Notes under the pieces: model-generated
Told to the model about the DNA's origin: nothing
What the model saw: only the letters and a program-made list of their open reading frames with translations
Databases searched by the model: none
In this document: positions 40,327 to 48,410 of the stretch, piece after piece
How the letters are laid out: each line of letters begins with the position of its first letter
How positions within the stretch are numbered: the stretch's first letter is position 1
Program-made: the position numbers and the translations under genes
NCBI GenBank assembly: GCA_016717105.1
Contig: JADKGF010000001.1
Span: 186,001-250,000 of the forward strand
Reading direction: 5' to 3'
Source of the DNA: Saprospiraceae bacterium
GTDB taxonomy: Bacteria; Bacteroidota; Bacteroidia; Chitinophagales; Saprospiraceae
DNA length: 64,000 nucleotides

Positions 40327-41649
40327 ATGAAATATAAGGTTTCTTACATCATTTTATTCATACTTTCTTTCAATTTTGTTGTTTTCTCACAGGAACAGAA
40401 GTTGGAAAGTGATAGTATTGAAAAAGTTCAAGCTACAAGCCATGAATCGACATATGGTCATGCTGATGGTACTCATGATGCAGCGGCACATGATGGTCAT
40501 GATGCGCATGCAAAATATGATCCAGCAGCCACAGCTATCCATCATATCAGTGACGCAAATGTCTATACTATATTGGATTTTGTGACAATACCATTGCCTA
40601 TGATATTGTACGCACCAGACAAAGGATGGGATTTCTTCAGTTCATCTAAATTTCATTCAGGTCACCATGAGGACGGACACTCTGCTTATAATGGGTATGT
40701 CTTACATCATGGTAGCGTTCATCGTGTTACTGATGCGGGTTTCCCAACTCAGGGTGAAGCGGAAATATCAGGTTTTACACACAAGACAGAAACTATAGAA
40801 GGAAAGGATAAAGATATATTTTATGCCATACACAATGGTAAAGAATACAGATTAGATGCCAGATCCACATTGGATGGAGGAGTTCTGGGAGGCGGAATTA
40901 CTTCATTTTACGATTTTTCTTTAACAAAAAATGTCGTTTCAATGATTCTGGTATCTCTCTTTTTGATCTATGTGTTTAGTAGCGCGGCGAAAGCTTATGC
41001 AAACAATAAAGACAAAGCGCCAAAAGGAATGCAAAATGTAGTGGAGACAATATTTACATTTATCCGCGACGAAGTTGCTATACCATTTATCGGTAAAGAT
41101 AAGTACAAGAAATTTTTGCCTTTACTGATGAGTATCTTCTTCTTTATCTTAGGGTTAAATTTATTTGGTCAGATACCATTTTTGGGTGGCATCAATGCAA
41201 CAGGAAACTTGGCAGTAACCATGACCTTAGCATTGATCGTATTTTTTGTTGTAAATTTTAACGGTAAGAAGGATTATTGGCAACATATTTTTTGGATGCC
41301 AAATGTTCCAGTTTTTGTAAAACCACTTTTGGCTGCAGTAGAGATAATGGGACTTTTCATAAAGCCATTGACATTGATGCTGCGTTTGGCTGGAAATATT
41401 TCAGCTGGCCACATTGCGATTTTGAGCTTTGTGGGTTTGATTTTCATATTTGGAGATTCGGGTGCTAGCACAGGCGGCGGAGTTATAGGTACTGCTTTGG
41501 CTATACCTTTGACATTGTTTATGATGTGTATTGAGATTATCGTAGCGTTTGTACAGTCATTTGTATTTACAATACTGACCGCATCATATATAGGTGCAGC
41601 AATCGAAGAGCACCATCATGCTGATCATCATCCAGCAGAACATCATTAA
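40327..41649 (+). CDS. atpB: ATP synthase F0 subunit a with His-rich extensions
   Basis: Membrane stator subunit forming the proton half-channels. The ATG at 40327 is chosen over a TTG at 40318 because it opens a signal peptide (MKYKVSYIILFILSFNFVVF). 440 residues against about 270 in E. coli. A long extracytoplasmic N-terminal region carries many histidines (39, 45, 50, 55, 58, 61, 72, 73 and more after residue 115); the last 15 residues are also His-rich (HHHADHHPAEHH). The catalytic Arg is in LTLMLRLAGNISAGH. First gene of atpB-E-F-H-A-G. N-terminal extensions are usual in Bacteroidota; this density of His is notable. Confidence 0.95.
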   Translation: MKYKVSYIILFILSFNFVVFSQEQKLESDSIEKVQATSHESTYGHADGTHDAAAHDGHDAHAKYDPAATAIHHISDANVYTILDFVTIPLPMILYAPDKGWDFFSSSKFHSGHHEDGHSAYNGYVLHHGSVHRVTDAGFPTQGEAEISGFTHKTETIEGKDKDIFYAIHNGKEYRLDARSTLDGGVLGGGITSFYDFSLTKNVVSMILVSLFLIYVFSSAAKAYANNKDKAPKGMQNVVETIFTFIRDEVAIPFIGKDKYKKFLPLLMSIFFFILGLNLFGQIPFLGGINATGNLAVTMTLALIVFFVVNFNGKKDYWQHIFWMPNVPVFVKPLLAAVEIMGLFIKPLTLMLRLAGNISAGHIAILSFVGLIFIFGDSGASTGGGVIGTALAIPLTLFMMCIEIIVAFVQSFVFTILTASYIGAAIEEHHHADHHPAEHH

Positions 41650-41702
41650 GTATAAACAGAATTTATATAAATATTTTTTTTTAAACCATAATACTAATAG
41701 AC

Positions 41703-41909
41703 ATGACAGGAACAATTGCAGCAATAGGAGCCGGATTGGCAGTAATAGGAGCTGGAATCGGAATCGGAATGGTAGGTGGTAAGGCAATGGAAGCTATCGC
41801 TAGACAACCTGAAGCATCAGGTGATATCAGAGGTGGTATGATCCTTATGGCAGCTTTCGTAGAAGGTGCTGCTCTTATTGCAATCCTACTTTCTATCTTC
41901 GTTAAGTAA
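41703..41909 (+). CDS. atpE: ATP synthase F0 subunit c
   Basis: Rotor-ring proteolipid, 68 residues, two TM helices joined by the RQPEA loop. The ion-binding carboxylate is the Glu in AAFVEGAALIAI. The residues around it (EGA rather than the ES/ET seen in Na+ rings) suggest proton coupling. It starts 53 bp after atpB and is followed by a hairpin-containing gap of 137 bp before atpF. Confidence 0.96.
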   Translation: MTGTIAAIGAGLAVIGAGIGIGMVGGKAMEAIARQPEASGDIRGGMILMAAFVEGAALIAILLSIFVK

Positions 41910-41926
41910 GATATTGACCGAAAAGT

Positions 41927-41968
41927 AAAAGTAGAACTGCAATGCGGTTGGCGGAGCGTTCTACTTTT
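41927..41968 (+). other. Inverted repeat between atpE and atpF
   Basis: AAAAGTAGAAC at 41927-41937 pairs perfectly with GTTCTACTTTT at 41958-41968 around a 20-nt loop rich in GC. It is an 11-bp stem in the only long gap inside the operon, without a strong T-run. It may stabilise atpE mRNA or cut read-through, fitting the need for more subunit c than b. Confidence 0.55.
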
Positions 41969-42046
41969 CTTAAAATTGAATGTAAAAAGCCCAAAGTAAT
42001 GAGAGAAAGGGCACAAATTATAAAATTTAAAAAATAGCGTAGATTT

Positions 42047-42559
42047 ATGTTTACTTTATTGAGTTTTACACCATTTCAACCTACACCTGGCTTAGCGTTT
42101 TGGTCGTTAGTGATTTTTCTTATATTTTTATATTTAATGAAAAAATACGCAGTAGGACCTATAACTGAAGCGCTTTCCAATCGTGAAACAGAAATAGCAA
42201 ATGCGCTCGACCAAGCTAAAAGAGCTAGAGAAGAGATGTCAAATTTAAAGTCTGAAAATGAGAAACTCCTAGCTCAAGCAAGGGAAGAGAGATCAAAAAT
42301 GCTTCAGGAGGCTAAAGATATTAAAGGTCAGATTATTGCGGAAGCCAAAGAAAAGGCCAAAGAAGAGGCTAATAAAATTGTCAGTAATGCAATGACTGAT
42401 ATTGAAAATCAGAAAAAGATAGCCATTACAGAAGTGAAAAATGAATTGGGTGCCTTGGCTATAAGTATAGCTGAAAAAGTAATAAAAAAAGAACTCAAAG
42501 GTAATGCAGAGCAAGAAGCCTTTGTTAACACACTTGTCAAGGACATTCATTTGAATTGA
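42047..42559 (+). CDS. atpF: ATP synthase F0 subunit b
   Basis: Peripheral stalk, 170 residues. N-terminal TM helix (residues about 12-30, GLAFWSLVIFLIFLYLMKKY) followed by a long charged helix/coiled coil rich in Ala, Lys and Glu to the C-terminus. It anchors F1 through delta. In operon between atpE and atpH; 29 bp to the next gene. Confidence 0.95.
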   Translation: MFTLLSFTPFQPTPGLAFWSLVIFLIFLYLMKKYAVGPITEALSNRETEIANALDQAKRAREEMSNLKSENEKLLAQAREERSKMLQEAKDIKGQIIAEAKEKAKEEANKIVSNAMTDIENQKKIAITEVKNELGALAISIAEKVIKKELKGNAEQEAFVNTLVKDIHLN

Positions 42560-42588
42560 TTACAATAATTACAGCCTAAACAGATACC

Positions 42589-43149
42589 ATGTCAGTAAGT
42601 AGAATTTCAGCCAGATATGCAAAGTCATTGCTTGATTTGGCGCGAGACCGAAATGAATTAGAAGCTGTAAAAGCAGATGTTGATTATTTGGTAGAAGCCA
42701 TGAAGAGCAGAGATCTTGTGCTGTTTTTCAAATCACCGATCATAAACTCAGGAAAAAAACTTGACGTTGTAAAATCACTTTTTACAAATAAGTTAGGTAA
42801 GACGACGGTGGCTTTTATTGATATTATAATCAGAAAAGGAAGGGAGATGTATTTGCCGGAAATCTGTCAGGATTTTATCAATCAATATAAAGTATTTAAC
42901 AGGATTTCTACTGTAACGGTGACTACAGCGACACCTTTGAATGAAACATCGCTCAATGAAATAAAGGAAAAATTGTTGGCAAGTAATATAACAATGGACA
43001 AACTAGATCTTATCTCCAAAGTAGATCCAGCTATCATGGGTGGATTCGTGATAGAGGTGGGAGACAAATTATATGATGCAAGTATTGCCCACAAACTCGA
43101 TCAGGTTAGAAAAGAGTTTGCCGGAAATCAATTCGTTAAATCTAATTAA
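42589..43149 (+). CDS. atpH: ATP synthase F1 subunit delta
   Basis: Couples the peripheral stalk to the alpha/beta head; 186 residues. N-terminal helical domain starts SRISARYAKSLLDLARDRNE; the C-terminal family signature is KVDPAIMGGFVIEVGDKLYD. In order atpF-H-A. Confidence 0.95.
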   Translation: MSVSRISARYAKSLLDLARDRNELEAVKADVDYLVEAMKSRDLVLFFKSPIINSGKKLDVVKSLFTNKLGKTTVAFIDIIIRKGREMYLPEICQDFINQYKVFNRISTVTVTTATPLNETSLNEIKEKLLASNITMDKLDLISKVDPAIMGGFVIEVGDKLYDASIAHKLDQVRKEFAGNQFVKSN

Positions 43150-43171
43150 TAAAATATAAATCACAATAGTT

Positions 43172-44755
43172 ATGGTTGATGTAAAACCTGATGAAATATC
43201 CGCAATTCTGAAACAACAGTTATCAGGATTTAAGACAGAAGCTGAGCTTGAAGAGGTAGGTACCGTACTTCAGGTCGGTGACGGTATCGCCAGAGTATAT
43301 GGATTATCCAAGGCACAAGCAGGAGAACTTGTAGAGTTCGATAATGGCGTGCAGGCTATCGTTCTTAACCTCGAAGAAGACAATGTCGGTGTAGTATTAC
43401 TAGGTCCTGGAGATGGTATTAAAGAAGGATCTACTGTGAGACGTACTGCCAGAATCGCATCCATTCAAGTGGGCGAAGGTATGGTAGGTCGTGTAGTAAA
43501 TCCATTGGGACAACCGATAGATGGTAAAGGTCCTATCACTGGTGTAACCTTTGAGATGCCAATCGAAAGAAAAGCACCAGGTGTTATCTACAGACAACCA
43601 GTTACGGAGCCTCTACAGACAGGTATCAAGGCTATTGACTCCATGATTCCTATCGGAAGGGGACAAAGAGAATTGATCATTGGTGACAGACAAACTGGTA
43701 AAACAGCAATCGCTATTGATACCATCATCAATCAAAGAGAATTTTATGACAGGGGAGAACCTGTTTATTGTATATATGTTGCTTCAGGCCAAAAAGCATC
43801 TACTGTTGCTCAAGTGATGAAATCTCTTGAAGAAGGTGGTGCAATGGCATATACTACTATCGTGGCAGCTTCTGCTGCGGATCCAGCACCGATTCAGTTT
43901 TATGCGCCATTTGCAGGTGCCGCTATTGGTGAATTTTTTAGAGATACAGGAAGACCAGCATTGATCATATATGATGATTTGTCCAAGCAAGCTGTGGCAT
44001 ATAGAGAGGTTTCACTACTATTGAAGAGACCTCCTGGTCGTGAGGCATATCCTGGTGATGTATTTTATCTTCACTCTAGATTGCTAGAAAGAGCTGCTAA
44101 AATTATCAATAATGATAAAATAGCAAGAGAGATGAATGACTTACCTGACTCATTGAAAAATTCAGGTATGGTAAAAGGTGGTGGATCATTAACAGCTTTA
44201 CCGATCATAGAAACACAAGCTGGAGACGTTTCTGCATATATTCCTACCAATGTGATCTCTATCACTGATGGTCAGATCTTCCTAGAATCTAATCTCTTTA
44301 ACGCGGGTATCAGACCAGCAATCAACGTGGGTATCTCCGTATCGAGAGTAGGTGGAAATGCCCAGATAAAATCAATGAAAAAGGTAGCGGGTACTCTAAA
44401 ACTTGATCAGGCTCAATATCGTGAACTAGAAGCGTTTGCAAAATTTGGTTCGGATCTGGATGCAGCGACTCAGTCTGTGCTCGAAAAAGGAAAGAGAAAT
44501 GTGGAAATATTAAAGCAACCACAATATTCACCAGTTTCAGTAGAAAAACAAGTTGCCATTATTTATCTTGGTTCTCAGGGCTTACTTAGAAATGTTCCTG
44601 TAAATAAGGTTAGAGAGTTTGAAGAAACATTCCTAACTGCTTTAGAAAGAACAGAATCTACAACATTGGAAGCCATAAGAAAAGGTAATCTTTCAGATGA
44701 GGTCATTAGCACGCTGAAGAGAGTCGGTGCCGAAATAGCAGGTCAGTATAAATAA
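43172..44755 (+). CDS. atpA: ATP synthase F1 subunit alpha
   Basis: Non-catalytic nucleotide-binding subunit, 527 residues. Walker A GDRQTGKTAIAID at about residues 172-184, PIGRGQRELI just before, and the alpha signature near PAINVGISVSRVGG. Starts with MVDVKPDEISAILKQQLSGF. Complete frame. The catalytic beta subunit (atpD) and epsilon (atpC) are absent from the window, as expected for split operons in this phylum. Confidence 0.98.
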   Translation: MVDVKPDEISAILKQQLSGFKTEAELEEVGTVLQVGDGIARVYGLSKAQAGELVEFDNGVQAIVLNLEEDNVGVVLLGPGDGIKEGSTVRRTARIASIQVGEGMVGRVVNPLGQPIDGKGPITGVTFEMPIERKAPGVIYRQPVTEPLQTGIKAIDSMIPIGRGQRELIIGDRQTGKTAIAIDTIINQREFYDRGEPVYCIYVASGQKASTVAQVMKSLEEGGAMAYTTIVAASAADPAPIQFYAPFAGAAIGEFFRDTGRPALIIYDDLSKQAVAYREVSLLLKRPPGREAYPGDVFYLHSRLLERAAKIINNDKIAREMNDLPDSLKNSGMVKGGGSLTALPIIETQAGDVSAYIPTNVISITDGQIFLESNLFNAGIRPAINVGISVSRVGGNAQIKSMKKVAGTLKLDQAQYRELEAFAKFGSDLDAATQSVLEKGKRNVEILKQPQYSPVSVEKQVAIIYLGSQGLLRNVPVNKVREFEETFLTALERTESTTLEAIRKGNLSDEVISTLKRVGAEIAGQYK

Positions 44756-44797
44756 TTGCGCTTTTTATTTGCGATAAATCATATTAATTTTTAAAGC

Positions 44798-45700
44798 ATG
44801 TCCGGAAAATTAAAGGAGGTACGGGAAAGGATTAAGTCAGTTCAATCCACGCAGCAAATCACCAAAGCCATGAAAATGGTTTCGGCATCTAAGTTGCGTA
44901 GAGCTCAGCAGGCTATCACCGAAATGCGCCCTTATGCCAATAGATTGGACAAGATGATGAAAAATATCGTTGGAAATCTTGAAGGCGATATCAATTCACC
45001 ATACGTTAAGGTAAGAGACCCAAAGAAAGTAGCGATTGTTGTCATTACTTCCAATCGGGGATTATGTGGTGCTTTCAATACCAACATCATTAAGGAAGCA
45101 ATTCTAAAGATTGAAAATGAGTATCAACAACAAAGAGCTTCCAAAAATCTAACCTTAGTTTTTGTGGGTAAAAAAGGGTATGATGTCTTGCGTAAAAAAT
45201 ATCCTGATTGTCAGATCGAAAGGCAATTTATTGATCTTTTTTCAGATTTGAGTTTTGAAAACGTGAGTAGAGTATCGCAAATGTTGATGGATAGTTTTGA
45301 TTATGGTGTATTTGATAAAGTAGATGTTTGCTATGGTCAATTTAGAAATGCAGCAGTTCAGGAGCCAAAGGCTGTTCAGTTTTTGCCCGTGGTGCGCATA
45401 GATGATGACAACCAAGCAGCAAACAAAAAACCTTCAAAAGCGGATTATATCTTCGAGCCAAGTAAGGAAGTATTACTCAACGAATTGATACCTAGTATTT
45501 TACAAACTAGTTTCCAGAAATTTGTCCTTGACAATCATGCATCTGAGCACGGTGCACGTATGACGGCTATGGACAATGCAACTACCAATGCTGAAGAGTT
45601 GATGAAGGAATTGAAGATCAATTATAACAAAGCCAGACAGGAAGCGATCACGAAGGAACTTTCTGAGATCGTAGGTGGTGCAGCGGCATTGAATGGTTGA
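44798..45700 (+). CDS. atpG: ATP synthase F1 subunit gamma
   Basis: Central rotor shaft, 300 residues. N-terminal LKEVRERIKSVQSTQQITKA and MKMVSASKLRRAQ helix, central Rossmann-like part with ITSNRGLCGAFN, and C-terminal signature SEHGARMTAMDNATTNAEEL. Last gene of the operon, followed by a terminator. Confidence 0.97.
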   Translation: MSGKLKEVRERIKSVQSTQQITKAMKMVSASKLRRAQQAITEMRPYANRLDKMMKNIVGNLEGDINSPYVKVRDPKKVAIVVITSNRGLCGAFNTNIIKEAILKIENEYQQQRASKNLTLVFVGKKGYDVLRKKYPDCQIERQFIDLFSDLSFENVSRVSQMLMDSFDYGVFDKVDVCYGQFRNAAVQEPKAVQFLPVVRIDDDNQAANKKPSKADYIFEPSKEVLLNELIPSILQTSFQKFVLDNHASEHGARMTAMDNATTNAEELMKELKINYNKARQEAITKELSEIVGGAAALNG

Positions 45701-45731
45701 TAATCAGAGATAAGTTTTAACTTCAAATAAT

Positions 45732-45768
45732 AAAAAAACCTGTGTCATTTTGGCCAGGTTTTTTTTTA
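45732..45768. terminator. Bidirectional Rho-independent terminator after atpG
   Basis: AAAAAAACCTG at 45732-45742 pairs with CAGGTTTTTTT at 45755-45765, with A- and T-runs on either side. It serves atpG and the convergent FemAB/GNAT-like gene. Confidence 0.85.
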
Positions 45769-45769
45769 T

Positions 45770-46657
45770 TTAAATCGGTCGCCAAGATAGATTCAACAGA
45801 TAATAGACTTCCTTTATTGCACCAAAACCTTCATTTCTTCGAGCTATATTTTCGATATTAGAGCCAAAAAAATCAAGATATTTTTTCGTTCCGGAATATT
45901 GCTTTATTACATGATCTATAAGTAAAAACATGGCTTTTGATTGTAATCCTACATCATCAGACGCCATAATTAGTGTATAGACGCGCTCTTCATCTGATAC
46001 ATAGAAGATACCAGAAATGATAGTGCCTTCTTTGATAATGGTCATTATATTGCCACTACCCAATTTCTGACTACATAGGATCAGCTGTGTGATTTGTTCT
46101 GTCACTTCGTACAATCGACCTGATTTGTCACACTCAGATATAAAATTTACAAATTTTTTGACATCCGTGCTTTTTGAAAATGTCAGATTCTGATCAGCTG
46201 CTTTTTTTAAGTTTCGTTTTGTATTTGTATTGTAAGCAGTAGAAATGTCATTGTAAGCTTTCTTAATAAGAAGAATGTGATTTATCTTAGCTATTGAATC
46301 AAAAGGGAAATTACCGGAGGCATTTACCAAAATATTGGTCTTCAAGAAGTGCGTTTTAATATACTCTATAATATATTTATGTACAGATTCATCCAATTCA
46401 ATTTTACTGAAAAGTCCTAATTGCTGGCATAATAGCGGCTGAGTTATATATGGAATTCCAAATTTATATTTGATATACAAAGGAAAAACGGCATCATAAT
46501 CACCAATTACTAAAGCGCTCCATTGGTTTTGAGTCATGCAGTCCAGATACCAAGACAAAGCATATACTCTAGGATGGCTACTTTGATTTATGGCTTCGTT
46601 CCATTTAGAATCGTCTATCTGGTTTCTTGTAAGCCTTTGTATCAATTTATCGGTCAT
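45770..46657 (-). CDS. FemAB/GNAT-like acyltransferase
   Basis: A 295-residue cytoplasmic protein resembling the acyltransferase fold of peptidoglycan-bridge FemAB proteins and related GNATs. N-terminal segment with HPRVYALSWYLDCMTQNQWS, middle TKRNLKKAADQNLTF, and a C-terminal half with IISGIFYVSDEERVYTLIMA and KKYLDFFGSNIENIARRNEG, typical of this group. Substrate unknown; amino-acid or acyl transfer to a cell-wall or lipid precursor is possible. The gene lies 8 bp downstream of the damaged acyl-CoA ligase gene, same strand. Confidence 0.65.
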   Translation of the reverse strand: MTDKLIQRLTRNQIDDSKWNEAINQSSHPRVYALSWYLDCMTQNQWSALVIGDYDAVFPLYIKYKFGIPYITQPLLCQQLGLFSKIELDESVHKYIIEYIKTHFLKTNILVNASGNFPFDSIAKINHILLIKKAYNDISTAYNTNTKRNLKKAADQNLTFSKSTDVKKFVNFISECDKSGRLYEVTEQITQLILCSQKLGSGNIMTIIKEGTIISGIFYVSDEERVYTLIMASDDVGLQSKAMFLLIDHVIKQYSGTKKYLDFFGSNIENIARRNEGFGAIKEVYYLLNLSWRPI

Positions 46658-46665
46658 TCATTATC

Positions 46666-48188
46666 TTAAGCATAAAGCTTATCTATTGCATCAGCAAACT
46701 TACTCAAAATGACTCTGCGCTTGAGTTTCATTGTTGGTGTCAACTCAGATTCGGTGCCATCATTTCTTGTAGCTTCCCATGTAGTAGGAATTAATGCAAA
46801 CTTTTTAATCTGTTCTATGTGGCTAAAATTGACATTGATTTTGTCAATCGCATGCTGATATCTGGAGAGCACAGTATCATTATGGATGATGTCGTCTAGC
46901 GATGTCCACTCCACGTGATGTTCTTCACACCAAGCCTTAAGTGCATCTTGAGAAGGAACTATTAATGCGGATACAAACTTTTTATGGTCACCAACTACCA
47001 TAACGTTTTCGATTAAAAAATCTTCTTTTAACAAACTTTCGATTGGTGCTGGTGCTACATATTTACCACCTGAAGTCTTGAGCAGTTCCTTTTTTCGATC
47101 TGTTATTTTAAGATATTTTTGGCCATTGGGTCCATCAACGAATGTGCCTATGTCGCCAGTTCGAAAATAGGTTTTACCATTATATTTCTTAAAAACTTCT
47201 TCGGTTTGTTGAGGTTGCTTGTAATATCCCATCATGATATTTGGTCCAGCGGCGATGATCTCACCTTCGCCTTCGTTATAATCACCTTCACTTCTGTCTA
47301 TGACAATATCACACATTTCCAGCGGTACACCTACCGTTCCTATTTTATTACTGCCACCATAATAATGATTGAGAGTAAGTACTGGTGAAGTTTCTGTAAG
47401 TCCGTAACCTTCAGTAATTGTAATCCCTGCTGCAGAAAATACCCGAGCTATTTTTGCAGGACATGCTGAGTGAAATATATCTCAGCACCTATCGATGTAT
47501 AAACGTACAAGACAGCCCGCTCGAAGATGTGACACAATGGTAAAAAACTCAATACACGGTCTCCTTTTCTAACTGGAAGAAGTTCGCAACAACTTTCTAC
47601 CACACTGATGATATTTAGGTGAGAAAGCATGACACCTTTGGGATTTCCAGTAGTACCCGAAGTATAAATGATGGTAGCCAAGTCTTCAGATTGCACAGTT
47701 TGGCTTATCTTTTCCACCAGCTCGAGATTGGTATCATTCATATAGTCTAACCAAAATGGTCGTCCTCCTTGTTTGTCAAAACAAATAATGTGTTTTAGGG
47801 AATTTACATGGGCTTGTGCTGCAGATACTTTATCATACAAATCACCAGTGCCTATAAAACAGACTTTTACTTCTGCTTCATTCATGATATACTCATATTC
47901 CCGAGAACTAATAGTAGGGTACATAGGCACTCCGATAGCGCCTATATATTGAATAGCTAGGTCAGTAATGAGCCATTCAGGTCGGTTTTTATATACTACA
48001 ATTCCGATTTTATCACCTTTTTCTACACCCAAGTCTATCAATCCTGACGCCAGTTTTCTGGACAACATGATCACTTCACTTGTACTATAGAATTTCCAGC
48101 CCTGTTCTGTTTTATTTCCAGCAAATTTTTCTAAAGTTCCTTCATCAAACTGCTTATTAATGTAATCAAAAAGTCTGGTGACTTGCAT
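46666..48188 (-). pseudogene. Long-chain acyl-CoA synthetase, internal deletion
   Basis: Related to the AMP-forming long-chain acyl-CoA synthetases of about 590 residues. The N-terminal part (48188 down to about 47465) has P-loop YTSGTTGNPKGVMLSH and reaches IGAEIYFTQ. A different frame then begins PAKIARVFSAAGI, TEGYGLTETSP, and runs to the stop at 46666 with YFRTGDIGTFVDG and RKKELLKTSGGKY. Between the two, the roughly 90-residue segment normally found there is absent, so about 270 bp has been lost at about 47455-47475, together with the frame. Either the gene is dead or the assembly collapsed. Confidence 0.85.
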
Positions 48189-48397
48189 AATATAATTATA
48201 TTTTGAAAAGATGTAATATTAAATATAATATTGTGTTGCCTACTGTTTATACGAAAGGTAAAGGTAAATTTAATCCTGCCGATTTCAAAGAAATGTAATG
48301 AAAATATACACCTTCATAGCGCTTAGGACAAAATGAAACTGACGGTGTCAAATAAAATTATAATCAAATTTTACATATTATAAAATAATTTTATTTA

Positions 48398-48405
48398 TAT
48401 CTTTG
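48398..48405 (+). promoter_or_regulatory. -7 promoter box of the GT-C/TPR gene (near-leaderless)
   Basis: TATCTTTG, exact match, only 5 bp before the ATG at 48411. Transcription should start at or just inside the start codon, predicting a leaderless mRNA unless a downstream Met is used. Confidence 0.6.
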
Positions 48406-48410
48406 TGCCT

